Shown here piece by piece: positions 37,398 through 44,862 of a stretch of DNA of 64,000 nt. The stretch is from the NCBI GenBank assembly GCA_944321725.1, contig CALUMI010000009.1, positions 1 through 64,000 of the forward strand, given 5' to 3'. The notes under the pieces were generated by a model. That model did not search any database and was not told the origin of the DNA. It was given only the letters and a program-made list of their open reading frames with translations. Both the position numbers and the translations under genes were made by a program. Position 1 is the stretch's first letter; every line of letters starts with the position of its first letter. This DNA comes from an uncultured Muribaculaceae bacterium (GTDB lineage Bacteria > Bacteroidota > Bacteroidia > Bacteroidales > Muribaculaceae).

Positions 37398-38720
37398 ATG
37401 AAAGAATCAGAGATTTTAAAAAACATAGCGCACAAATTCAATATCGGCACATTAAACCGGATGCAACGCACAATGGCAGAAGAGTTTCGCCGCCGCGACA
37501 TAATGCTTTTGTCGCCGACGGGCTCAGGCAAAACAATAGCATTCGCCATCTATATGCTGAAAAATCTCAACGCCGCTTGCGGACAAGTACAGGCTGTAGT
37601 AATAGCGCCATCAAGGGAGCTGACTGTTCAAATCCATAAAGTGATACAAGCCATAGCCTCCGGATATAAAATCACATGCTGCTATGGAGGGCACAACTTT
37701 GAGGATGAGAAAAATTCGCTTAACGCCACCCCCGATATAGTAATCAGCACACCCGGTCGGCTTCTTGACCATCTGACACGAGGAAATATCGACCTGCATC
37801 ATGTGCGGATACTCGTGCTCGACGAATTCGACAAGTCACTCGAATTGGGGTTCCAAGAAGAAATGAGAAAGATAGTGCGGCGAATGCCCAATGTGTCGAG
37901 AAGATTGCTTACTTCCGCCACACGGCTTAACAACAATCCCGGATTTATCGATTTGACAGACACTTACACACTCGATTTCTCGCACAACAACGCACCTGAG
38001 AAACGCATTAGGATAATAGAGGCAAAATCCGTGCTGAAAGACAAGCTCGAGGCTCTAAACAGTCTGCTTGCGACACTCGGCAAAGAAAAAAGCATCATCT
38101 TTGCCAATCACAGAGAATCAGTGGAACGTATTTTTTCTTATCTGAGCGACAAAAAATTCCCCATAGGGATTTATCACGGAGGGATGAATCAAATAGAGCG
38201 CGAGAAAGCTGTAGCGATGTTCGACAACGGAACAGCAACCACTCTCGTAACAACAGATCTCGGCTCACGCGGACTCGACATCCCCGGAATAAAACATATA
38301 ATTCACTACCATATCCCCGTTTCGGCAGAAACCTATACCCACCGCAACGGACGGACAGCAAGAGTGTCGGCAAGCGGAAACATTTACGTAATAACAGCCC
38401 CATCGGAAAAAGTGCCCGACTTCATAAAATTCGACGAGGCGATTAACCTGACAGGCAGCAATAAAGAGGCCGACATTGAAAAAGAATATGCGACACTGTT
38501 CTTTTCTTCAGGCAAAAAAGAGAAAATATCAAAGGCCGACATTTTGGGATTTCTTATAGCCAAAGGCAAACTTTCTCCTGAAGAAATCGGGAAAATCAAC
38601 GTTGCCGACCACTATTCCTTAGCGGCCATACCTGCCAATAAGGCAGCAACTGTACTTGAAACCGTTAAACACGAAAAAATAAAAAATAAAAGAGTAAAAA
38701 TCACTGTCGCAGAACAGTAG
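37398..38720 (+). CDS. DEAD-box family RNA helicase with DEFD motif
   Basis: About 440 residues from the ATG at 37398; an upstream TTG start at 37374 would lie in the promoter. Helicase motifs: SPTGSGKTIAF (Walker A), PSRELTVQ, STPGRLLDHL, LVLDEFDKSLELGF (DEFD in place of DEAD), SATRLNN, HGGMNQIERE, TTDLGSRGLDIPG and HRNGRTAR. Such proteins remodel RNA or ribonucleoproteins using ATP. The C-terminal 100 residues form a short extension (GFLIAKGKLSPEEIGKI) resembling the small RNA-binding tail of DbpA-like proteins. It is a single gene facing the YciO-like gene. Confidence 0.92.
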   Translation: MKESEILKNIAHKFNIGTLNRMQRTMAEEFRRRDIMLLSPTGSGKTIAFAIYMLKNLNAACGQVQAVVIAPSRELTVQIHKVIQAIASGYKITCCYGGHNFEDEKNSLNATPDIVISTPGRLLDHLTRGNIDLHHVRILVLDEFDKSLELGFQEEMRKIVRRMPNVSRRLLTSATRLNNNPGFIDLTDTYTLDFSHNNAPEKRIRIIEAKSVLKDKLEALNSLLATLGKEKSIIFANHRESVERIFSYLSDKKFPIGIYHGGMNQIEREKAVAMFDNGTATTLVTTDLGSRGLDIPGIKHIIHYHIPVSAETYTHRNGRTARVSASGNIYVITAPSEKVPDFIKFDEAINLTGSNKEADIEKEYATLFFSSGKKEKISKADILGFLIAKGKLSPEEIGKINVADHYSLAAIPANKAATVLETVKHEKIKNKRVKITVAEQ

Positions 38721-38726
38721 ACATTT

Positions 38727-39335
38727 TTACAAATCCTGCAATATCCCCTTTCCTTCACGCACAACATCAGGCTCGCCGCTTGTGCAGTCAACTACGGTAG
38801 ATGGTATGAGTCCGCCATCGCCGCCGTCTATCATATACGGGATAACGCCATCATAGGCTTCGGCTATCAACTCCGGATTTATGGCATAATCCTCATCATC
38901 CCATTTGATTGTGGTAGAAAGCACAGGATTTCCCAAACGCCTGACCAATTCGGTCGCTATCTTGTTGTCCGGAATACGTATGCCAACTGTTTTTCGTCCT
39001 TTAAACGCTTTAGGCAGGCGCGATGAGGCCGGGAATATGAAAGTAAACGGGCCCGGCAAATTCCTTTTCAGCATCTTGAACATCCGGTTATCGAATTTCG
39101 CGTATTCGGCGGCCATCGATATGCCATCGCAAATTATCGAAAGATTAGTCTTGTCAGGATTAATCCCCTTTATCTTGCAAATTTTGGCTATGGCACTATT
39201 GTTAAGTGCATTACAGCCTATGGCATAAATTGTGTCGGTAGGATAAATAATAATCTCACCGTCGACAAGGGCTTTAACGGCACTATCGATATACCGCTCA
39301 TTTATGCTGTTTTCCAATATTTTAAAAACCTTCAT
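38727..39335 (-). CDS. Sua5/YciO/YrdC family protein, YciO-like
   Basis: A 202-residue single-domain protein with GEIIIYPTDTIYAIGCNALN, CKIKGINPDKTNLSII, PGPFTFIFPA and GIRIPDN. YrdC/TsaC enzymes make threonylcarbamoyl-AMP for tRNA t6A. Here the segment equivalent to the TsaC KGRP motif reads KGIN, which resembles YciO rather than TsaC, so the role in t6A formation is uncertain. It follows a B3/4-domain gene by 6 nt and a Crp-like gene one step further, a small run of possible tRNA-related function. Confidence 0.85.
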   Translation of the reverse strand: MKVFKILENSINERYIDSAVKALVDGEIIIYPTDTIYAIGCNALNNSAIAKICKIKGINPDKTNLSIICDGISMAAEYAKFDNRMFKMLKRNLPGPFTFIFPASSRLPKAFKGRKTVGIRIPDNKIATELVRRLGNPVLSTTIKWDDEDYAINPELIAEAYDGVIPYMIDGGDGGLIPSTVVDCTSGEPDVVREGKGILQDL

Positions 39336-39341
39336 AACGAA

Positions 39342-40001
39342 TTAAAAAATATCCACTTTCACATTCTTTGCCGAAGCATATTTCTCAAGCAAAGCAATCG
39401 ACCAATTTATTGCGTCGTCTAATGGCATCTCCTCGCCAAAAGCATTAATCTGCATTTGCAAACGGGTAGTTGACAATGTGATTTTTGTCCTTTCCTCATC
39501 GCTTGTCGGGCTTCCTATCCCTCCGGCCGCATCGCGATAAAGAGGCAATCCCTCCACATTCAGCAACCCCCGTCCGATGCCTTCAAACTTCTCATCATGC
39601 CGCCCTACTCCGAGAGTGACCGTATCGCCAACTATCTTGTCGGCATCAAAACCGCCAATCGAGTAGCCACTACACATCGAAACCAGATTTATCAAATCGA
39701 CCAACGTATTGATTCTGTATAAATCCATTCCTTTCACCACCCGCCGGCACAAAGCCTCGCTTGAAACACGGTAGCGGTTGGGGTCTTTGCCCAAACGCTT
39801 ATAAAGATTGCGGTTTGCCACGATTGCCGGACGCTTGTTAATCCACGAAAGCTCGTAGCTGGAGCGTATCCGTTGCGACGCTTCCGCTATCTCAGCCCAA
39901 AGCTCATCCGGCGTATCCGAATTAACCACGTCAGCCCGTATCAATCCAATTCTCACAGCTGGGCACGTTTCCTTTATAACCTGTTCTACTATAACCCTCA
40001 T
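39342..40001 (-). CDS. free-standing B3/4 domain protein (PheRS-beta editing-domain fold)
   Basis: About 219 residues from the ATG at 40001. The protein matches the B3/B4 domain otherwise found in the beta subunit of phenylalanyl-tRNA synthetase, where it hydrolyses mischarged Tyr-tRNA-Phe: WINKRPAIVANRNLYKRLGK, DLINLVSMCSGYSIGGFDAD and AAGGIGSPTSDEERTK. Stand-alone members are widespread and their substrates mostly unproven; trans-editing or binding of aminoacyl-tRNA is possible. It lies 8 nt after the Crp-like gene and 6 nt before the YciO-like gene. Confidence 0.88.
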   Translation of the reverse strand: MRVIVEQVIKETCPAVRIGLIRADVVNSDTPDELWAEIAEASQRIRSSYELSWINKRPAIVANRNLYKRLGKDPNRYRVSSEALCRRVVKGMDLYRINTLVDLINLVSMCSGYSIGGFDADKIVGDTVTLGVGRHDEKFEGIGRGLLNVEGLPLYRDAAGGIGSPTSDEERTKITLSTTRLQMQINAFGEEMPLDDAINWSIALLEKYASAKNVKVDIF

Positions 40002-40009
40002 ATTCTCTG

Positions 40010-40582
40010 TCAATTAATTTCAGAACGCACACGGCTCAACGTTTCCGGCGTCATAAACAAGTATGTGGCAATCTGCGATACGCTTGCACGCTTAGCCACA
40101 TCAGGATAGTCTTCCAAAAATCGCAAATACTTTTCCTTTGCTGTTTCAAACCGCCAAGCATCAGCCTTTGATTGTGAGATAATCAACGCAATTTCAAAGA
40201 AATGCCTGCACATCCTGCCTATCTCCACGTTTATATCGCACAAGTTGTTTAATTCAGAATAGTCCAACTCATACAATTCCGTATTCTCAATCGCTTCTAT
40301 CATCAATTCTGTAGGCTTACCTAAAAATAAGGACTCTATGCAATACATTATCCGCCCGTCGCCATGAAAATGCTCTGTGACATCACGACCGTCTTTATAA
40401 TAGAATAATCTGACCATTCCTTTATCTATCACATAGAAAGATCTGCATATCTGTCCTGTGTCAAGTATCAGACTATGCTTCGGATATATACATCGAACCG
40501 CAATGTTGTCGATAGCCATTCTCGACCGGTCAGACAGCACCGCGCCATAATTCTCAACAAAAATATCAGATGCCTTTTTCAT
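40010..40582 (-). CDS. Crp/Fnr family transcriptional regulator
   Basis: A 190-residue regulator with an N-terminal cyclic-nucleotide-binding-like beta barrel (LILDTGQICRSFYVIDKGMV, RLFYYKDGRDVTEHFHGDGR) and a C-terminal winged helix ending VSQIATYLFMTPETLSRVRS. There is no cysteine set as in Fnr, and the ligand is unknown. In Bacteroidota such proteins often act on local genes; the B3/4 and YciO-like genes follow in the same run. It diverges from the candidate small RNA and mtnN. Confidence 0.9.
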   Translation of the reverse strand: MKKASDIFVENYGAVLSDRSRMAIDNIAVRCIYPKHSLILDTGQICRSFYVIDKGMVRLFYYKDGRDVTEHFHGDGRIMYCIESLFLGKPTELMIEAIENTELYELDYSELNNLCDINVEIGRMCRHFFEIALIISQSKADAWRFETAKEKYLRFLEDYPDVAKRASVSQIATYLFMTPETLSRVRSEIN

Positions 40583-40643
40583 CTATCCGTATATTTTTTC
40601 CACAAACAAAATTACATTAAAACATATTAATTGACAAATGTCA

Positions 40644-40674
40644 TTTTTAGAACTCTGAAGTAAAAATAATTTTG
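40644..40674 (+). promoter_or_regulatory. promoter of a candidate small RNA
   Basis: TTTTT (40644-40648), an 18-bp spacer and TAATTTTG (40667-40674) form a Bacteroidota-type promoter directed at the hairpins at 40743-40799. Confidence 0.55.
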
Positions 40675-40678
40675 CCAA

Positions 40679-40806
40679 AGAAAACTATGATTTTTAGTTA
40701 GGTAACAATAACAAACACTTAAATATTGCATGGGAAACACAATGATTCTACTTTGTCTGAGAATCAATTACCAGTCGGAAGGCCTCAATAACCTTCCGAT
40801 TTTCTT
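40679..40806 (+). ncRNA. candidate intergenic small RNA
   Basis: A stretch of about 125 nt between a divergent Crp-like gene and mtnN. It has its own promoter (40644-40674), an internal hairpin (TGATTCT 40743-40749 with AGAATCA 40760-40766) and ends in a perfect 8-bp GC-rich hairpin followed by TTTTCTT. mtnN has a separate promoter downstream of this terminator, so the transcript would be independent. No reading frame is convincing. The family is not identified, and both ends are estimates. Confidence 0.5.
40775..40806 (+). terminator. rho-independent terminator of the candidate small RNA
   Basis: TCGGAAGG (40775-40782) pairs perfectly with CCTTCCGA (40792-40799), with a 9-nt loop and TTTTCTT after the stem. 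Confidence 0.75.
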
Positions 40807-40826
40807 ATAAATACATTTAAAATTCA

Positions 40827-40834
40827 TAACTTTG
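40827..40834 (+). promoter_or_regulatory. -7 box of mtnN-luxS
   Basis: TAACTTTG, a perfect -7 match, 16 nt before the mtnN ATG. The -33 region is T-rich and overlaps the tail of the preceding terminator. Confidence 0.6.
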
Positions 40835-40850
40835 TGGAAAATAAAACGAC

Positions 40851-41534
40851 ATGAGAATAGGAATAATAGTGGCCATGGGCAAAGAATTAGATTTGTTGCT
40901 GCCACTTATCAAAAACAAAAAAGAACGTACAACAAACAATTATACCATTCACACAGGAGAAATAGGGGCGCACCAAGTGTTTGCCATGCAATGCGGCATA
41001 GGAAAAGTGAATGCGGCGATAGGCACAATCACCATAATCGAAAATTTCAACCCGGAACTGATAATCAACACAGGCGTGGCCGGAGGAGCCGGCTTATCGG
41101 TCAGACAGTCAGACATCGTGGTAGGCTCCGACATAGCTTATCACGACGTGTGGTGCCTCGAAGAGTACGGACAAGTGTCTGGCTTTCCGCTATATTTCCA
41201 TTCGGAAGAAAAGACAGTAAATCTTCTGAAATCCATTGAGAACAAGGAACAAATAAGATACGGACTAATCTGCTCAGGCGACAAATTCATCTCGTCGGAG
41301 GACGAGATAAACGCAATCCGCTCGCATTTTCCCGATGTATTGGCCGTCGACATGGAATCCGGAGCCATAGCGCAGGTATGCTATATGAGAAACGTGCCAT
41401 TGTTGGCAGCCCGGGTTATAAGCGACACGCCCGGAGCCGAAAAAGACAACACAACACAATACGAAAATTTTTGGGAGACAGCGCCTCTGCACACATTCAA
41501 AATACTATCCGACATACTTGAGAATCTAAACTAA
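40851..41534 (+). CDS. mtnN: 5'-methylthioadenosine/S-adenosylhomocysteine nucleosidase
   Basis: A 227-residue nucleosidase (Pfs) that cleaves the glycosidic bond of SAH to S-ribosylhomocysteine and adenine, and acts on methylthioadenosine. The N terminus (MRIGIIVAMGKELDLLLPLI), the phosphate-site-like TGVAGG, and AVDMESGAIAQVCY with RVISDTPGAEKD (catalytic Glu and Asp) are all present. luxS follows after 12 nt and consumes its product, so the pair removes the methylation by-product and regenerates homocysteine. Confidence 0.96.
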   Translation: MRIGIIVAMGKELDLLLPLIKNKKERTTNNYTIHTGEIGAHQVFAMQCGIGKVNAAIGTITIIENFNPELIINTGVAGGAGLSVRQSDIVVGSDIAYHDVWCLEEYGQVSGFPLYFHSEEKTVNLLKSIENKEQIRYGLICSGDKFISSEDEINAIRSHFPDVLAVDMESGAIAQVCYMRNVPLLAARVISDTPGAEKDNTTQYENFWETAPLHTFKILSDILENLN

Positions 41535-41546
41535 AAATTTACTGCA

Positions 41547-42029
41547 ATGGAAAAAATACCAAGTTTCACAGTCAATCACATATTGCTGAAAAGAGGAATT
41601 TATGTGTCGCGGCGCGACACAACAGAATCCGGCGACACGATAACCACTTTCGACATACGCATGAAAGAGCCCAACCGCGAGCCTGCAATAAGCCCCGCCG
41701 CCATACACACAATCGAGCATCTTGCCGCCACATTCCTGCGCAACCATCCGGAATGGAAAGACAAAATCATCTATTGGGGTCCAATGGGTTGCCTGACAGG
41801 CAACTATCTGATAGTAAAAGGCAACTTATCGTCGGGCGACATACTGCCGCTAATGATAGAAACATTCACATTTATCGGCGATTTCGACGGTGAGATACCG
41901 GGAGCGACAGCGCATGACTGCGGCAACTATCTGATGAACAATCTTCCTATGGCCAAATGGGAAGCAAAAAAATATCTTACAGAAGTGTTGCTGTGCGCTA
42001 AAGATGAGAATTTATCATATCCTGAATAA
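41547..42029 (+). CDS. luxS: S-ribosylhomocysteine lyase
   Basis: A 160-residue enzyme that cleaves S-ribosylhomocysteine to homocysteine and DPD, the precursor of autoinducer 2. Metal ligands H54, H58 (HTIEH) and C125 (TAHDCGNYL) and the acid-base residues E57 and C82 (GPMGCLTGNY) are present, so it should be active. It is cotranscribed with mtnN. Whether AI-2 serves as a signal here or only as a by-product cannot be read from the sequence. Confidence 0.98.
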   Translation: MEKIPSFTVNHILLKRGIYVSRRDTTESGDTITTFDIRMKEPNREPAISPAAIHTIEHLAATFLRNHPEWKDKIIYWGPMGCLTGNYLIVKGNLSSGDILPLMIETFTFIGDFDGEIPGATAHDCGNYLMNNLPMAKWEAKKYLTEVLLCAKDENLSYPE

Positions 42030-42046
42030 TCCTGACTATAGGCAGT

Positions 42047-42712
42047 TTATTTCTCAACATTTACGGCAACAATAAGCCATTTGCCGCCTGTGTAGACAAA
42101 ATCGAGCGCCCCAAGCGCGCACAACGCCACTACCGTGCTCTCAGTAAAAGCAAGCGACAAATGCAATGATTTTGCTATATCCATAGAGGAAACACCATTG
42201 TTCGTTTCCACAAAAGAGAGCAATTTTGCCTCCGTTTCAGTGAAATGCAATGCTGTGTCCCTCTTCTTGCTACACGCATTCCGGGCGCGCAGCATCAAAT
42301 CCGGCATCCGGATATTCTCATCATTTACCCTGTAGTACGGCCGCCACACTTTATCATCATCCTGTGCAAGAACAGTCATATCCGATTTGCCAATCGACAC
42401 AAGCAGAACATATTTACCCTCCGCACAATAAAGCGACTGCGCAACTTTTTGGGGAGGTTTACAATACATCTCTGCCGCCTGCTCTATCATATATAATTCC
42501 TCATCCGAACGGATACCCGCAATATTGCCATTATCTTTCACACCGACAAGCAGCCGCCCACCACTATGATTCGCAAACGCCGCTATACTTCTTGCAATTT
42601 TCCGTGAATCTGATATTGAGTATTTAAAATCCTGATTTTCATGCTCTCCCTCCTCAATCAGCTCCAAAATAAAATCCTTGTCATGCTTTACCCTGAAATT
42701 CTTTATTTCCAT
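42047..42712 (-). CDS. AlbA_2 (Schlafen-like) domain protein with C-terminal winged helix
   Basis: A 221-residue protein. Residues 15-110 match the AlbA_2 divergent ATP-binding-like domain (ENQDFKYSISDSRKIARSIA, AFANHSGGRLLVGVKDNG). Residues 150-215 resemble a helix-turn-helix (LLSFVETNNGVSSMDIAKSL, LSLAFTESTVVALCALGAL). These proteins are thought to be regulators; the target is unknown. It starts 4 nt after the SBF-transporter stop, so the two are cotranscribed, and it converges on luxS with a 17-nt gap. Confidence 0.85.
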   Translation of the reverse strand: MEIKNFRVKHDKDFILELIEEGEHENQDFKYSISDSRKIARSIAAFANHSGGRLLVGVKDNGNIAGIRSDEELYMIEQAAEMYCKPPQKVAQSLYCAEGKYVLLVSIGKSDMTVLAQDDDKVWRPYYRVNDENIRMPDLMLRARNACSKKRDTALHFTETEAKLLSFVETNNGVSSMDIAKSLHLSLAFTESTVVALCALGALDFVYTGGKWLIVAVNVEK

Positions 42713-42716
42713 GACT

Positions 42717-43667
42717 TTATTGGTTATCCCTATGCTTATACAACTGATACGAATTGGTCAGATTGTGCCACACACTATAAAAACCACCGGCTATAGCGGT
42801 AATCGGAGTAAAGAATGTGTAGCCCAACCATATTGCCAAAATCGTATTTTTTTGTCCCAACGCCTGTCCGGCGGTAATTTCATCGTTATAAAATTTACCC
42901 ACTTTTCTTCCGAAATAAAATTGCAACACGCAACATAACAGCGAAATAACGGCAAGCCCAAATTGATAAACAAACGGCAAATGAGTGTGGACTATCGTTT
43001 TCACCGTCATTGCTATCGCCAAAGCCAAAGCCACTGCCCACAAATAAAAAGGCAAATCGGGATATTTAAGCAATCTTTCATGCAATTTTGGCAATAAATA
43101 TCTTACCAAAAAAGCGGCAATAAGCGGGCACAACAATAAAGGAAAGACCTTGCCTATTATCAGCAAGAAAGCCGTCACAAACGAAACGCCGGCTTGAGGA
43201 TGAACCAACGGAACCACAGCCGGTATTATCAGCGAAACCAGCAAATTAACCAGTATCGTATAAGTAATCACATTGGCCGGGCTGCCATTCAACTTACCGA
43301 CAACAACAGCCGCAGAAGTGGCGGTGGGACATATCAGACAAAGCATGGCTCCCTCTATAAGAACCCTGTAATCCGCATTTTGGGGAATAATCATTGTCAC
43401 AACGGCAAGAAGCGTGAATACCACCGCTTGGATCAGAAGCAGCCACACCTGCCATTTGCAAGGCTTCAAATCAGAAATTCTCACTCTGCAAAACGACAAA
43501 AAAAGCATCATGAAAATCAACAGCGGCTGTATTACTGAAACGGCATCATTGACAAACGGACGTATCGGGTCAAAAAACCGTATGGCTGAATACACCAAAT
43601 ATGCCACAGCTCCTATTACCATCGCAATGGGCAACATCCAATTTCTCAAAAAATTAAGCATCGGCAT
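42717..43667 (-). CDS. bile acid:sodium symporter (SBF)-like transporter
   Basis: A 316-residue membrane protein with about nine hydrophobic spans, resembling the SBF/BASS fold (RPFVNDAVSVIQPLLIFMML, GAMLCLICPTATSAAVVVGK, SLIIPAVVPLVHP). A predicted discontinuous span follows in IPAVVPLVHPQAGVSF. Homologues import bile acids or other organic anions with sodium, but the substrate of this subgroup is not known. It has a promoter that sits inside a 13-bp inverted repeat (43692-43728), and the AlbA_2 gene follows. Confidence 0.8.
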   Translation of the reverse strand: MPMLNFLRNWMLPIAMVIGAVAYLVYSAIRFFDPIRPFVNDAVSVIQPLLIFMMLFLSFCRVRISDLKPCKWQVWLLLIQAVVFTLLAVVTMIIPQNADYRVLIEGAMLCLICPTATSAAVVVGKLNGSPANVITYTILVNLLVSLIIPAVVPLVHPQAGVSFVTAFLLIIGKVFPLLLCPLIAAFLVRYLLPKLHERLLKYPDLPFYLWAVALALAIAMTVKTIVHTHLPFVYQFGLAVISLLCCVLQFYFGRKVGKFYNDEITAGQALGQKNTILAIWLGYTFFTPITAIAGGFYSVWHNLTNSYQLYKHRDNQ

Positions 43668-43691
43668 AAAAACTTTTTTATCCTTTAAACA

Positions 43692-43728
43692 AGTTACGGC
43701 TGCAAAGTTATACTATGCAGCCGTAACT
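43692..43728 (-). terminator. 13-bp inverted repeat: terminator of the recQ-SGNH run, overlapping the SBF promoter
   Basis: GTTACGGCTGCA (43693-43704) pairs perfectly with TGCAGCCGTAAC (43716-43727), plus one flanking A/T pair, loop 11 nt. On the minus strand it begins 12 nt after the SGNH stop and is followed by TTGTTT. It overlaps the SBF promoter, so it might also be an operator. Confidence 0.65.
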
Positions 43729-43734
43729 GACAAA
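43703..43734 (-). promoter_or_regulatory. promoter of the SBF-AlbA_2 pair
   Basis: Minus strand TTTG (43731-43734), a 20-bp spacer and TAACTTTG (43703-43710). The inverted repeat covers the spacer, the -7 box and the start region. Confidence 0.65.
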
Positions 43735-43740
43735 ATTATT

Positions 43741-44859
43741 TTATTGCCGCTCAATCAGCGGACGCAACACAGGAATCAGCTTATCCGCATAGCGTCGGAA
43801 ACCGATGTCGGTGAAATGTATGCCGTCGACCGTACCCTCGTTATCATAGCCGCACAAACCGTCACATGTCACATAATACACATCCTTATATCCGTCAGCC
43901 AAAAGTTTCTCATAATTTTTACGGAAAGCCGCGTTCTTTCTCGGCAGATATGATTTAAAGAAGCTGTCATATTTGGCATAGCTGTACATCGGCCCCTCAA
44001 CCATGACAACCGGCACATCCGGGCGCAAGACCCGAAGTGTCCGGATAAAGTCGTAGGCAAGCGTATCGCACATCAATTCCGTACAGTTAGGCACAGGGTC
44101 TATCACAAACACATCGGCATCGGCTATCTTTGCCATCGCCCGCGCCATGCACATGTCCATCTTGCCCTCGCCGCTAAATCCGAGATTTACCACTTCGCAA
44201 TTCAAATCGCGTTGAATCATGTTTGTGGCCACCATCCCCGTGCGTGTAGAACAACCGCCTTGCAGAATGCTTGTGCCGTACATGACAATTTTTTTCGACT
44301 TTCTCGGGCTGTCGATTTGCGGAAGTTGAATGACAGACGCGCTGTCAACAGCGATTTCCATTTTTGTCACACCATCGTATAGAGGCAGATAGATAAGAAA
44401 CTCGTGCATCTCACCATCCAAATTCTCCACAAACACTTTTTCGCATTCTTTATTGTCATCGGCTATCGGACGATTTGTGTTGACATACTCCCATTTGCCG
44501 TCAGTCGTAAGAATGTACAAGTCAGTACCTTTCAGCCCCGTATCCGCCATGTGAAACATGTGGGTGTCCCACAGCAAAGTGTATCTTACGCCTACGCGCC
44601 TCGAATCGGTGGCGAACCTTATGCCCAACCCGCTGCTGCATTGCGCCCTGTTCCACAAATCCGGACGCACACTGTCCTTTAAATACTTGGGAATGCGAGT
44701 AAACGGCGTTTCCGTATCCTCAAATCCTTTGTTTATCATTCTGAACTGCAACGCGTCGACATATTTCAACGGCTGCTGCGCCAATGCGCCACCAAAACAG
44801 AACGCAATAAGAAACAGTCCCGCAATGGTGATTTTTCTTAAAACATCATTAAATATCAT
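43741..44859 (-). CDS. exported SGNH/GDSL hydrolase family protein
   Basis: A 372-residue protein with a signal peptide (ITIAGLFLIAFCFGGALA). A beta-rich N-terminal domain of about 170 residues is followed by an SGNH hydrolase domain: VMYGTSILQGGCSTRTGM (serine block), VVNLGFSGEGKMD (glycine), VIDPVPNC (Asn), and DGIHFTDIGF at the C terminus (Asp and His). It fits esterases that remove acetyl or other acyl groups from glycans. It starts 4 nt after the recQ stop and is the last of a wcaJ-type-recQ-SGNH run. Confidence 0.88.
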   Translation of the reverse strand: MIFNDVLRKITIAGLFLIAFCFGGALAQQPLKYVDALQFRMINKGFEDTETPFTRIPKYLKDSVRPDLWNRAQCSSGLGIRFATDSRRVGVRYTLLWDTHMFHMADTGLKGTDLYILTTDGKWEYVNTNRPIADDNKECEKVFVENLDGEMHEFLIYLPLYDGVTKMEIAVDSASVIQLPQIDSPRKSKKIVMYGTSILQGGCSTRTGMVATNMIQRDLNCEVVNLGFSGEGKMDMCMARAMAKIADADVFVIDPVPNCTELMCDTLAYDFIRTLRVLRPDVPVVMVEGPMYSYAKYDSFFKSYLPRKNAAFRKNYEKLLADGYKDVYYVTCDGLCGYDNEGTVDGIHFTDIGFRRYADKLIPVLRPLIERQ

Positions 44860-44862
44860 ATC

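Noticed and set aside
40583..40850. SAM or SAH riboswitch upstream of mtnN
   Set aside because: The terminator precedes mtnN's own promoter, and I cannot recognise the conserved core of any known SAM/SAH riboswitch; a separate small RNA fits better.
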